Positions 7,399-15,500 of a stretch of DNA of 16,346 bases are shown here, in pieces. Numbering within the stretch: the first letter of the stretch is position 1; each line of letters begins with the position of its first letter. Below the pieces are notes generated by a model. The model did not search any database, was not told where the DNA came from, and worked only from the letters and a program-made list of their open reading frames with translations. Made by a program: the position numbers and the translations under genes. Origin of the DNA: an uncultured Prevotella sp. (GTDB taxonomy: Bacteria > Bacteroidota > Bacteroidia > Bacteroidales > Bacteroidaceae); contig UQQN01000052.1 in NCBI GenBank assembly GCA_900543155.1, positions 1-16,346 of the forward strand, given 5' to 3'.

Positions 7399-8655
7399 AT
7401 GACAAAAGATTTAATAAAATTGCTTATCTCTGAATATCAAGCATACGTATCACAAATAGAACTCATACCTCGTAAGGTGGAACTTGTGGACGGACTTAAT
7501 TATGTGTTTGTTGGATTGAGGCATGCTGGAAAATCTTACTTGATGTTCCAACGCATAGCACAATTGATGGAGCAAGGGCATAAGAAAGAGGAAATATTAT
7601 ATTTCAATTTTGAGGATGACCGAATAGATTCTTTAGAAGTCAAAGACCTTGACTTGATAAAAACGTGCTATGAAGAGATGTATGATTCTCGTCCAATATT
7701 CTTCTTGGATGAGATACAATTGGTTGATAGATGGGAAAAGTTTGCTCGTAGGTTAGCAGACCAAAAATATCAAGTATATATCACTGGTAGCAATGCCAAA
7801 ATGCTGAGTAGTGAGATTGCCACTACGCTTGGCGGCAGATATATGATACATGAAGTGTATCCTTATTCCTTCCCAGAGTATTTGAATGCCAATGGTATTG
7901 ATATACATGAAAAGAACGCAATATTTACGTTCGGAAAACAGATTGTAAAGTTGGCAAACACTTATTTTCAATATGGTGGTTTGCCTGAAACGGTTGGTAT
8001 GAAAGAACCTCGTTCATGGATGAGCAATCTGTTTAGTAAAATATTCTTTGGCGATTTAGTTGCAAGATACAGAATACGTAACGATTACGCATTGCGTGTG
8101 ATGATACGCAAAATGGCTGAGAGTGTTAAGCAACCTCTTTCATACAACAGAATTGCAAGCATAGTTAGTAGCACGGGAAAAAAACTTAGTACAGACGCAG
8201 CGATAGACTATGTAGAATATATGACTGAAACTTGGCTCATTCTACCCTACGAGAATCTATACGGAAAGTTGCAGGATAAGGAATCGAACCGCAAATATTA
8301 TTTTATAGATAACGGTTTGCTGCATCTTTTTCTTATTGACGCCAACACGTCTTTGCTTGAAAACATAGTAGCGGTAACGCTCAGACGCAAATATGGTGAT
8401 GGAAGTTATTTTTGGAATAGTAAGAATGCCGAAGTGGATTTTGTCGTTCCAGAAGAGGGCTTGGCAGTACAAGTATCATATTCAATGGCTGATGCTGACA
8501 CTTTCAAGCGTGAAACAGATGCCCTGATAAAGCTTGATTCTGTTCAATCAATCACCAAAATGGTGGTTGTTACCATGGAGGAAGAGAGTTGCGTAGAAAA
8601 AGATGGATACCATATAGAACTCGTTCCTTTATGGAAATGGCTACTTAGATTCTAA
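7399..8655 (+). CDS. AAA ATPase with C-terminal DUF4143 domain
   Basis: The 418-residue cytoplasmic protein belongs to the widespread AAA_14/DUF4143 ATPases, whose role is unknown; they are often found in accessory DNA. The ATPase core has a Walker A motif GLRHAGKS (39-46, Lys45), a Walker B motif FFLDEIQ (101-107, Asp104 and Glu105) and a sensor-like ITGSNAKML (128-136). A conserved-looking QYGGLPETV (191-199) marks the link to the DUF4143 region, which runs to about residue 370. That region contains a nuclease-fold-like NAEVDFVVPEEGLAVQVSYS (343-362), in which QVS replaces the ExK of an active PD-(D/E)XK site, so catalysis there is doubtful. The gene is monocistronic, runs against its neighbours and looks more AT-rich than they are, suggesting horizontal acquisition. 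It ends 27 bases from the convergent permease gene, with a 12-base palindrome GACCTATAGGTC (8664-8675) between them. Confidence 0.9.
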   Translation: MTKDLIKLLISEYQAYVSQIELIPRKVELVDGLNYVFVGLRHAGKSYLMFQRIAQLMEQGHKKEEILYFNFEDDRIDSLEVKDLDLIKTCYEEMYDSRPIFFLDEIQLVDRWEKFARRLADQKYQVYITGSNAKMLSSEIATTLGGRYMIHEVYPYSFPEYLNANGIDIHEKNAIFTFGKQIVKLANTYFQYGGLPETVGMKEPRSWMSNLFSKIFFGDLVARYRIRNDYALRVMIRKMAESVKQPLSYNRIASIVSSTGKKLSTDAAIDYVEYMTETWLILPYENLYGKLQDKESNRKYYFIDNGLLHLFLIDANTSLLENIVAVTLRRKYGDGSYFWNSKNAEVDFVVPEEGLAVQVSYSMADADTFKRETDALIKLDSVQSITKMVVVTMEEESCVEKDGYHIELVPLWKWLLRF

Positions 8656-8682
8656 TACATTGGGACCTATAGGTCATATTTC

Positions 8683-9666
8683 CTACCTCCGTTTCACCAA
8701 AATATAAAGTACTACGGGGGCACCTAATAGAGGGGTGATGGCGGCAATGGGTAAGGTGCCTGCTTCGCCTGGAAGGTGCGAAAGAATGAGTGAGAGTAGG
8801 GCAACATCTGCTCCCATTACAAATACGGCAGGGAGAAGCTTGCGGTGGTCGGCTGTGCGTAATAACATGCGCGATACATGGGGCACTGCTAAACCTATAA
8901 AAGAAATGGGCCCACAAAGCGCAGTGACTACGGCTGTGAGTAGACCCGTTAATATCAATAATAGGGTGCGCACACGCTTTACGTTTACACCCAGGTTGGT
9001 GGCGTAGTCGGCTCCTAGCAATAGAGCATTCATGGACGTGGCGCACAGGCGTACTCCCCACACGGGCACGATGACTAATATCGACATAAGCCATAAACGC
9101 GATGACGATACGCCCGAAAAATCACCTAACCCCCATACAACGAACGAACGTACTCCCTCAGACGTGGCATAGAAACTCAATAACGAGATGACGGACGAGA
9201 TGATAAAACTGAGCATGACTCCGGCTACTAACAACGATAAATTGCTAGTGAGCCAACGACTGCACAGTGCGATGAGCGCAATGACAGCACAAGCACCCAC
9301 AAAGGCTGCACCCACCGTGAACAATACGCCCGAAAGCGTAGCGCCACCTAATGCAAAACTGCCCCCAAAGGCTAAAAGGGCTATGGCTGCTCCTAACGAG
9401 GCGCCACTGTTTACGCCTAACAATGAGGGGTCGGCTAAGGGATTTGAAAAGAGGGTTTGCATTACGAGTCCGCTCACGCCTAAGGCGGCACCTGCTAACA
9501 GGGCAGTACACATTTGGGGGAGACGCGATTCTGTGACGATGTAACGCACAGTTTCGTCGGAACTGCCCATAAGTGCTGCCCACACTTCGGCAGGCGATAT
9601 GTGTACGCTGCCTACTAAGAGAGAGAGTAAGCACAGCACGGGTAAGAGAAGGAGCGAGATTTTCAT
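8683..9666 (-). CDS. FecCD/BtuC-type ABC importer permease
   Basis: The 327-residue inner-membrane permease belongs to the iron-siderophore, heme and cobalamin importer family and would form the homodimeric channel. The sequence is hydrophobic throughout, consistent with about ten helices. It shows the family signatures RLPQMCTALLAGAALGVSG (48-66) with NPLADPSLLGVNSGASLGA (75-93), and the coupling-helix motif GPISFIGLAVPHVSR (252-266). It ends in the usual GAPVVLYIL segment (315-323), so it is complete. Its ATG overlaps the stop of the receptor gene by 4 bases (ATGA), showing translational coupling. The ATP-binding subunit normally encoded next in such operons is missing; the AAA ATPase gene occupies that position in opposite orientation. 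The substrate cannot be told from the sequence. Confidence 0.95.
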   Translation of the reverse strand: MKISLLLLPVLCLLSLLVGSVHISPAEVWAALMGSSDETVRYIVTESRLPQMCTALLAGAALGVSGLVMQTLFSNPLADPSLLGVNSGASLGAAIALLAFGGSFALGGATLSGVLFTVGAAFVGACAVIALIALCSRWLTSNLSLLVAGVMLSFIISSVISLLSFYATSEGVRSFVVWGLGDFSGVSSSRLWLMSILVIVPVWGVRLCATSMNALLLGADYATNLGVNVKRVRTLLLILTGLLTAVVTALCGPISFIGLAVPHVSRMLLRTADHRKLLPAVFVMGADVALLSLILSHLPGEAGTLPIAAITPLLGAPVVLYILVKRR

Positions 9667-10799
9667 TTTAAGGGGGTGTAATAGGGGCGATACGCTGAAT
9701 TTTGGGGATTGCTATTGCTAAAGATGGCAAATAGATTGTGTAACACTCGTTCGGGGTGGAAGGGTGTTTCTTCGTAGTAGGGCACGTGCAGGGTGTTGCA
9801 GGCATAGATGTTGTGGTGTTTCCATGCGCTGAATTGGGTGTATAATTTATAGTCGGCTGCCATTTGTGCATAGGTGAGGTCGACGGTTTGTCCGTATTTT
9901 ACAATCCAGATGTCGGCGTGTGCGGCACGTGCCAATACGCTTTCGGCATTGAGCGATAAACTGCCACTTTCTTTGCGGTCTGCCCATAGGTAGTGGCCGC
10001 CTGCATCGGTTATGAGTTGTCCCATGGTGCTTGCGCCACCAGGCTGATACCATGTGGCGCCCATGCGCAGGTCGCACATCACGGTGGGCTTTTTGTGGGT
10101 TTTGAAAAAAGTGTGGGCTTGCGATTTGATGGCAAGATAGTTTTTTTCTATTTCGCCAAATAGAGAGTCGGCGCGGTTCTTACATCCAAACAAGAGTCCG
10201 TAGAACTTGATCCATTCGGCACGGCCTAAGGGAGTTGTTTCCATATAGTCTGCACATTGTATGAGGGGTACGCCCAAGCGTTCGATGGCGCCATTTCCTG
10301 CATTTTCGAAGGGCGATACGCATACGGCATCGACCTTGGCTGCACGTAAGCGTTCGGCATTGGGCGCCATGCTTTGACCTGCATCGCACAGGGTGCTTTT
10401 GCGCTGACGTAGGTAGTGTTTTAACGAGGGGCTTACCACATAGTTGGTGTCGGTGAGAGCTGCCATGGCATGGGCTTTGTTTAACTCTAACAGTAGGGCG
10501 GCATGGACAGTGGTGGTGAGGGCAGCACGGGTGATGGGGGTGCGCACTAAGGTGCCTTGGGGCAGTTGGTGGGGCAAGGGTTGTTGGCGAGGCACTAGCA
10601 CGTATTGTGCCAAGTTTTGATTGGGGTGCCAAGGGTCGGTGATTTGTGCCACGACGAAGCTGTCAGCTTCTTGCAGGTGTAACAGAGTGGCGTGGTGCAG
10701 GGGGAGTGCATGCGTTTCTACGTCAGCGGTCTTTGAGGCGCATGAGGATAGGATTACAGCGGTGAGTCCTATGAATAGGTGGAGGATGTTTTGTTTCAT
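9663..10799 (-). CDS. ABC importer substrate-binding lipoprotein (BtuF/FhuD-like)
   Basis: The 378-residue protein is the probable receptor for the permease encoded next. It would be lipid-anchored in the envelope and hand over iron-siderophore, heme or a corrinoid. The signal peptide ends in the lipobox LSSC with Cys20. Family features of the helical-backbone receptors are visible: CVSPFENAGNGAIERLGVPL (160-179), ETTPLGRAEWIKFYGLLFG (187-205), which is typical of Bacteroidetes members, GGASTMGQLITDAGG (254-268) and the C-terminal HPERVLHNLFAIF (348-360). Length fits the family. The start at 10799 puts the signal peptide in place. The gene lies 374 bases downstream of the asparaginase gene on the same strand. 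Its leader contains an inverted repeat but no recognisable cobalamin riboswitch, so vitamin B12 is not favoured by regulation. No TonB-dependent receptor gene is nearby. Confidence 0.9.
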   Translation of the reverse strand: MKQNILHLFIGLTAVILSSCASKTADVETHALPLHHATLLHLQEADSFVVAQITDPWHPNQNLAQYVLVPRQQPLPHQLPQGTLVRTPITRAALTTTVHAALLLELNKAHAMAALTDTNYVVSPSLKHYLRQRKSTLCDAGQSMAPNAERLRAAKVDAVCVSPFENAGNGAIERLGVPLIQCADYMETTPLGRAEWIKFYGLLFGCKNRADSLFGEIEKNYLAIKSQAHTFFKTHKKPTVMCDLRMGATWYQPGGASTMGQLITDAGGHYLWADRKESGSLSLNAESVLARAAHADIWIVKYGQTVDLTYAQMAADYKLYTQFSAWKHHNIYACNTLHVPYYEETPFHPERVLHNLFAIFSNSNPQNSAYRPYYTPLK

Positions 10800-10890
10800 A
10801 TTTTGGGGTAGGGGAGTTCAAATATGTTGTAAATCGTGCATGGGTGGGCGCGATAGAGTGGGGGAATCGGCGGCGTTTAGGTGTGTGTGG

Positions 10891-10973
10891 GGACCTAGGC
10901 GAATAACTATTTCATAGGATAATGCCCAAGTTGTATATTATCGACCTTTTTAAATGATTGTTCGCCTAGGTCC
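10891..10973. repeat. 83-base inverted-repeat element upstream of receptor gene
   Basis: GGACCTAGGCGAA (10891-10903) is perfectly complementary to TTCGCCTAGGTCC (10961-10973). Pairing continues inward to 10911 and 10953 with two mismatches, plus one position that is a U-G pair in minus-strand RNA. The loop is about 41 bases. The structure ends 91 bases before the receptor ATG. No target-site duplication is seen on its flanks, so a miniature transposon is possible but unsupported. A leader-RNA structure controlling the importer is the alternative. Confidence 0.7.
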
Positions 10974-11020
10974 AATCGCACCCATTACAATGTGCCTCGT
11001 TTGGTTATTGCATAACATAT

Positions 11021-11065
11021 AACCAGGCATGTGAAGTGGAATAAAATCCCTTTACATACCTGGCT
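11021..11065 (-). repeat. Imperfect hairpin in the asparaginase 3' region
   Basis: AACCAGGCATGTGAAG (11021-11036) and CTTTACATACCTGGCT (11050-11065) form a 16-bp stem, with GGA/TCC continuing inward. As minus-strand RNA it has one A-C mismatch and two G-U pairs. As plus-strand RNA it has two mismatches and one G-U pair. Hence the structure fits the minus transcript better. It could be a terminator-like or stabilising structure for asparaginase mRNA, or part of the importer leader. Confidence 0.55.
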
Positions 11066-11100
11066 ACCTTATCTCATCCCTAACGTGGATTTTTATTTAA

Positions 11101-11172
11101 TCATGCCTCTTATCGTCGACAAAAATCCGAAAACCCCGTGCAGAATGTATTTGCAGATTTTGAATGCCCTAA
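11101..11172 (-). repeat. Dispersed 3' element, copy B
   Basis: This copy begins one base after the asparaginase stop codon. Read with the gene it starts GTTAGGGCATTCAAAATCTG, passes through TCTGCACGGGGTTTTC, and ends TCGACGATAAGAGGCATGA. It aligns over its whole length with copy A at the right edge of the window (shared TCGACG..GATAAGnGGCATGAT), and over its gene-proximal part with copy C (73-115). Confidence 0.7.
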
Positions 11173-11173
11173 C

Positions 11174-12214
11174 TTAGAGGGTGATTTCGCCTGCGATGTT
11201 TGTGTTGAGCAGTCGAATGATTTCTTCGCGCGAATAGCCCTGACCGAGGAGGAACATTAACTTGGTGAGCATGCCTTCGACTGTAGAGTCGTAACCATTG
11301 ACTACGCCTGCTTGTAACAGTTGTAGACTGGTTTCGTAACGTCCCATCTCGACCGTGCCTTTAAAGCATTGGGTAATGTTCACGACAATTACGCCACGAT
11401 TAACCAACTCGCGAATGCTCTCAACAAGCCATGGTTTTTGGGGGGCATTGCCTGCACCAAAAGTTTTGAGCACGACAGCTCGCAAGCCACTGACATTGAC
11501 GCACACGTCTATCACCTCCTTGCGTATGCCGGGGAAGATGGTTAGGATGAGTACGTTGTTGTCGAGCAAGAAGTGGGGTGTAAATACGGCTCCATGACGT
11601 GGGTGGCGAATGAGGTAGTTTTCGTATTTGATGTGGATGCCAGCATGTGCCAACGAGGGGAGGTTGAAAGAACGGAAGGCATTGAAGCCTTCAGAATTGA
11701 ACTTTGTGGTGCGATTGCCACGCATCAATCGACTTTCAAAGAAGATGCACACTTCGGGCACTATGGGACGCCCCATGGGGTCGCGGGCTGCAGCAATCTC
11801 GATGCTGGTAAGCAGATTTTCTTTTCCATCGGTGCGTAATTGTCCAATGGGTAACTGCGAACCTGTTATCACTACGGGTTTGCCCAAGTTTTCGAGCATA
11901 AAGCTGAGGGCAGAGGCGGTATATGCCATAGTGTCGGTGCCGTGGAGCAAGACAAAACCATCATAGTTTTCGTAATGGTCGGCTATGATGTGTGCCATCT
12001 TGGTCCAATAGCGTGGCTCCATGTCGCTGGAGTCGATGGGAGGATCGAAGGCAAGCGCGTCGATGTGGTAGTTGAACAAACGGAGTTCGGGCACATGGCG
12101 CTTGAATTGTTCGAAGTCGAAATTCTCGAGCGCACCCGTCTCGGGGTTCTCTATCATGCCGATGGTGCCACCGGTGTATATAATTAATATGCGTGGTGTA
12201 CTTGGGTTATCCAT
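11174..12214 (-). CDS. ansA: Type I (cytoplasmic) L-asparaginase
   Basis: The enzyme hydrolyses L-asparagine to L-aspartate and ammonia. The protein starting at MDNPSTPR is 346 residues, close to the E. coli AnsA length, and lacks a signal peptide, which points to the cytoplasm. Active-site motifs are complete: YTGGTIGM (13-20, nucleophile Thr14), the substrate-contacting DSSDMEPRYW (61-70), HGTDTM (91-96, Thr93 and Asp94), ITGSQLPIG (116-124) and the catalytic lysine in NRTTKFNSEGF (Lys171). An in-frame ATG 27 bases upstream (12241) would add MEFFCYFCN. I prefer 12214 because those residues do not look like family sequence and a -7-like box covers that stretch. The gene is transcribed divergently from the large secreted-protein gene and looks monocistronic, with a repeat and a hairpin following it. 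No defects are seen. Confidence 0.95.
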   Translation of the reverse strand: MDNPSTPRILIIYTGGTIGMIENPETGALENFDFEQFKRHVPELRLFNYHIDALAFDPPIDSSDMEPRYWTKMAHIIADHYENYDGFVLLHGTDTMAYTASALSFMLENLGKPVVITGSQLPIGQLRTDGKENLLTSIEIAAARDPMGRPIVPEVCIFFESRLMRGNRTTKFNSEGFNAFRSFNLPSLAHAGIHIKYENYLIRHPRHGAVFTPHFLLDNNVLILTIFPGIRKEVIDVCVNVSGLRAVVLKTFGAGNAPQKPWLVESIRELVNRGVIVVNITQCFKGTVEMGRYETSLQLLQAGVVNGYDSTVEGMLTKLMFLLGQGYSREEIIRLLNTNIAGEITL

Positions 12215-12218
12215 GTTG

Positions 12219-12226
12219 CAAAAATA
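12219..12226 (-). promoter_or_regulatory. Candidate -7 box abutting the asparaginase start
   Basis: The minus strand reads TATTTTTG, an exact TAnnTTTG match that ends only four bases before the ATG at 12214. Transcription would then begin at or next to the start codon, giving a leaderless mRNA. No TTTG was found at -33 spacing, so this may be chance in an AT-rich region. Confidence 0.3.
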
Positions 12227-12388
12227 GCAAAAAAACTCCATGTAGGCTTGCTTCTGCTTTATTTATTGCATTCAAATCTTATTTGCTATATGCAGAATTG
12301 CAATTTTGACAACTAAAGAAAATATTTCGCTTTCTTATCTGTATAATGCGCTAAATGTTGCATATTGAACTTATAAAATAACTAAATG

Positions 12389-12406
12389 ATATGTTTTAAA
12401 ACATAT
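12389..12406. promoter_or_regulatory. 18-base palindrome, candidate operator
   Basis: ATATGTTTTAAAACATAT is a perfect palindrome centred about 32 bases upstream of the -33 box of the downstream gene. The half-site ATATGTTT recurs at 12425-12432 and overlaps that -33 box. A full site plus a half-site at a promoter is what a dimeric regulator's operator often looks like. AT-rich composition makes chance palindromes likelier, so this remains a candidate. Confidence 0.45.
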
Positions 12407-12429
12407 TTCTAATCATTATGGCACATATG

Positions 12430-12461
12430 TTTGCGTAATAAATAATTATGTGATACTTTTG
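12430..12461 (+). promoter_or_regulatory. Bacteroidetes promoter for the secreted-protein gene
   Basis: TTTG (12430-12433) and TACTTTTG (12454-12461) match the -33 and TAnnTTTG -7 elements with a 20-base spacer. Transcription should start near 12467, giving about 100 bases of leader to the preferred ATG at 12569. Confidence 0.8.
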
Positions 12462-12568
12462 CATGCACAATAAAATACAAAATAACAATTCTATTAACGA
12501 AAGGCCATTTCCTAAAAAACGATGCGATTTTGATGTCACTTTTAGAATGGCTGAAAACATTTACCCAC

Positions 12569-15500
12569 ATGAGAGAGATTTACAAAAAATTTCATGGCTT
12601 GTTGCTGTTGCTCGTGGGCTTGTTGGTGGTGCCTACCACCCTCTTTGCACAAAGTGAGGGGGGAAGTGGTGAGGACGCTGCTGCTAACGATGCCTCCTTC
12701 AGTTATCAAGAAAACTTTAATTATGCCACGGGCAACTTGATTGACCAAGAGAATTGGCATAGGTATGGCAACAATACAGCAGCGCCGATTCAGGTGGTTG
12801 ACAAAACGCTTGAATATCCGAACTATCCTGGCGGTGTGAGCGGAAAATGTGTGCAGATTACGCCCACGGCTTCGGGAGAAGACTTGGTTACACGGTTCAC
12901 ATCGAACGACGATGGTGTGAAAGAAGGATATGTGTATTATTCGGCATTGATTCATGTAACGAAGTTGCCCTCGGCAAATAAATCTACTGCACAGAATCAT
13001 GTGTTGGCGCTTAACCCACGTATAAAAGCGTATACTGTAGATGGAGTTCCTGCAGATAAAAACTTTAGTTCTTCAGAGTTGGGTCGTTTGTTCATTGTGG
13101 CAGCTGACGAAGAAGGTAAGTACAAAATTGGTATTGACCGTGGTGGAACCAAAGCGGTTTTTGCTGAAGGTACATTCGACCTTAATACCACCCAACTTGT
13201 GGTGGTGAAATATGGCATAAAAACAGGTGAGGGTGAAACTGCATACGATGAAGTTAAACTTTTTGTAAATCCCACAGACTTTAAAAATGAGCCTGCTACC
13301 CCCGATGCTGCAACTGACATAAACACCTTAGGTTCTCAAGTAGGAAACTATGGTTTGCAAGGCTTTGAAATTCGTCAAGGTTCAAGTGGTAGTGGCAGTT
13401 GTGCCGAAATGTATATTGGTGCATTGCGCATAGCCCCCAGTTACGCGGGTTTGTTTAGCCAAAGCAGTGAGGGTGGTGATACACCCCAACCTGCGAAGCC
13501 TGCCATCAGCGTGATGAAGGCGGTGAATATGGGCTCTACCTTTGTGGGAATGCCTATTAGCCAAGAGGTAGTTGTGAAGGGTAAGAACCTGACGAATGAC
13601 ATTATAATTGAAATTGAAGGTACCGAACTTTCTGTCGATAGATCCGTGTTGGTCAAGGAGGAGGTTGAAAGTGCTGGGGGTGCTAAGGTGACCTTTACGG
13701 TGAATCCTACTGCCGAAACTACGGGCACTACGAACGTGGTGTTTAAGAGCGAAGGGGCAGACGACATTACATCAGCATTTAGTTGGTATGCCGAGAAAAT
13801 GGTAGACTGCGCTACAATTAAGGAGATTACAGAAAAAAATAGCGAACTCAATGAAACCTATCGCTACACGGGCGAGGCTTTGGTATCGTTTGTAGACAAC
13901 AGTGCAGCAACTCCCGCAATTTATGTGCAGGACGAAACTGCAGCGATTGTAATAAAGCCAGAGACTCCGCTTGCTAAATTGCCTGCTGTGGGCGATAAGT
14001 TGACAGGTTTCTTTGGTACCATTCAAAGCACTTGGGGTATGGTAAGCTTTATTCCCTCTCCCCTCGACACTGAATTTGGCAAGACACTTTCTTCAGGCAA
14101 CGAGGTAGAACCTGTTGTGGTAACATTGACAGAGTTAAAGAAGGATGCCAAGACTTATGTGAATGCGTTGGTACGTGTGGACGGAGTGGACATTACCACC
14201 GAGGCTACTGAGTTTACCGAGGGTATGGCTCAACCCAGCATTAGCGATGGTACAGAAAGTGGAAAGCTTCGCGTGTTTAAGGGTACCTCGCTCATTGGCA
14301 CAAGTATCCCGAAGACTACGGTTAATTTGATAGGACTTTCAACCTCTGCAGCAGCTGTGATTGTGGCACCTCGTGGTGCTGAGGATATTGTGACGCAAGA
14401 GGCTGAAGTGCCCGAACTTTCTGTTACACCGAAAAAGTTTGATATGGTTGCTGGTAAGGTAGGTCAGACTACTGAGGTGGGTACGATTCACATCAGTGCG
14501 AAGGCGATGCCTGCTGCCATTACACTTGAGGTGACAGGTACTAGCCGCGCCATGTTTACAACTTCTGTAGCCGAAATTAAGAAGGGTAGCAGTGAAACAG
14601 ATGTGGTAATTTCGTATACACCGACTGCGATAGGTAAGCACAGCGCTCGTTTGTTTATTGACTGTCCCGATGCCCCCGACTTTTCACAGAGCATTGCACT
14701 CTCGGCTTATGCCATCGATGAGCAGAATCCGCCTGTGATTTCAGTAGAACCTGCTAAGGTTCCTGACTTTGCTGTGAAGGCTGGCGAGACACAAGAACAG
14801 ACCATCACGTTGACTACTGCGCATTTGCCCGACTATGCTTCTGTGAAACTTGCTGAGGCTAACGCTTTCCGCATTAACAACAGCATGCTCATGAAGGATG
14901 CAAAAGCTGCGATTAAGGTGACCTTTGTGCCACTCACTGCAGGAACTTATGAGAACGAAATTATTGTGAGTGCCTTGGGTACCGATACGCTTCGCATTCC
15001 TATTAAGGGTGTGGCTACCGATAATGTGATTCCTGAAAATCCTGCCGAGGGCGATATGTTGCCTCTCGACGACTCTAAGCCCGTGAAGTTGCTCAACGAA
15101 ACCTTCGATGGAGGCGAAAAGAACAAACCTTTTGCTCGCGAGGGTTGGAAGAACATTGCCATGAAGGGCACACGCGCTTGGTGGAGCTATACGTTTAACA
15201 ATACGGACGAATCGAATGGCGAAAGTGTTGCCAAGGTAACTGCTTACGACTCGAAGGTGGAGGACGGCGATGAAACACCTGCACAGATGATGCTTGTGAC
15301 ACCCGCACTCGACTTTAAGAATGCTGATTCTAAGATCTTTACCTTCCGTGTGCGTGGCGATTATTTGACAGACAATCAGGCAGATAATCTTGAACTCTGC
15401 TACATCGACCTTGCCGACGATTCGTTGTTCGTGGCACCTGTTGAAGGTTTCACGATGCCTTGCACCAAAGATCAAAGTGGTGAGTGGTTTGAATACCACG

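Larger units (their letters stand above)
10800..11173. other. 374-base gap between asparaginase and receptor genes
   Basis: No gene is seen here. From the asparaginase side it contains repeat copy B (11101-11172), an imperfect hairpin (11021-11065) and a long inverted repeat (10891-10973). The last stretch before the receptor ATG (10801-10890) is unusual: its plus strand has several G runs, so the minus-strand leader is C-rich. I found no TAnnTTTG box on the minus strand, leaving the receptor-permease promoter unidentified. Confidence 0.5.
12215..12568. other. Divergent 354-base gap: asparaginase and secreted-protein gene
   Basis: This AT-rich spacer contains the asparaginase -7 candidate at its left end, a 10-base palindrome AATTGCAATT (12296-12305), the 18-base palindrome at 12389-12406 and the consensus plus-strand promoter at 12430-12461. 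Roughly 100 bases of untranslated leader follow, with no SD-like purine run that decides the start. No small gene with credible coding character was found. Confidence 0.55.

Noticed and set aside
8664..8675. GACCTATAGGTC palindrome between the convergent ATPase and permease genes, as a bidirectional terminator
   Set aside because: With a loop it leaves only about four base pairs and has no flanking T run, so it is too weak to call.
10801..10890. G-quadruplex potential on the plus strand (several runs of 3-5 G)
   Set aside because: Loops between the runs reach about 27 bases, outside the canonical range.
10800..11173. Cobalamin riboswitch in the leader of the importer genes
   Set aside because: The B12-box and the conserved core elements were looked for on the minus strand and not found. 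The AGCCAGG at the 11021-11065 hairpin is the only faint resemblance.
12533..12568. Upstream start codons (ATG 12533, TTG 12530) for the secreted-protein gene
   Set aside because: They add 12-13 residues in front of an otherwise typical signal peptide that begins at the ATG at 12569.
14741..15499. Open frame of 252 codons on the minus strand inside the secreted-protein gene
   Set aside because: It is antisense to a well-supported modular protein and its translation is rich in His/Arg/Cys without domain-like pattern.
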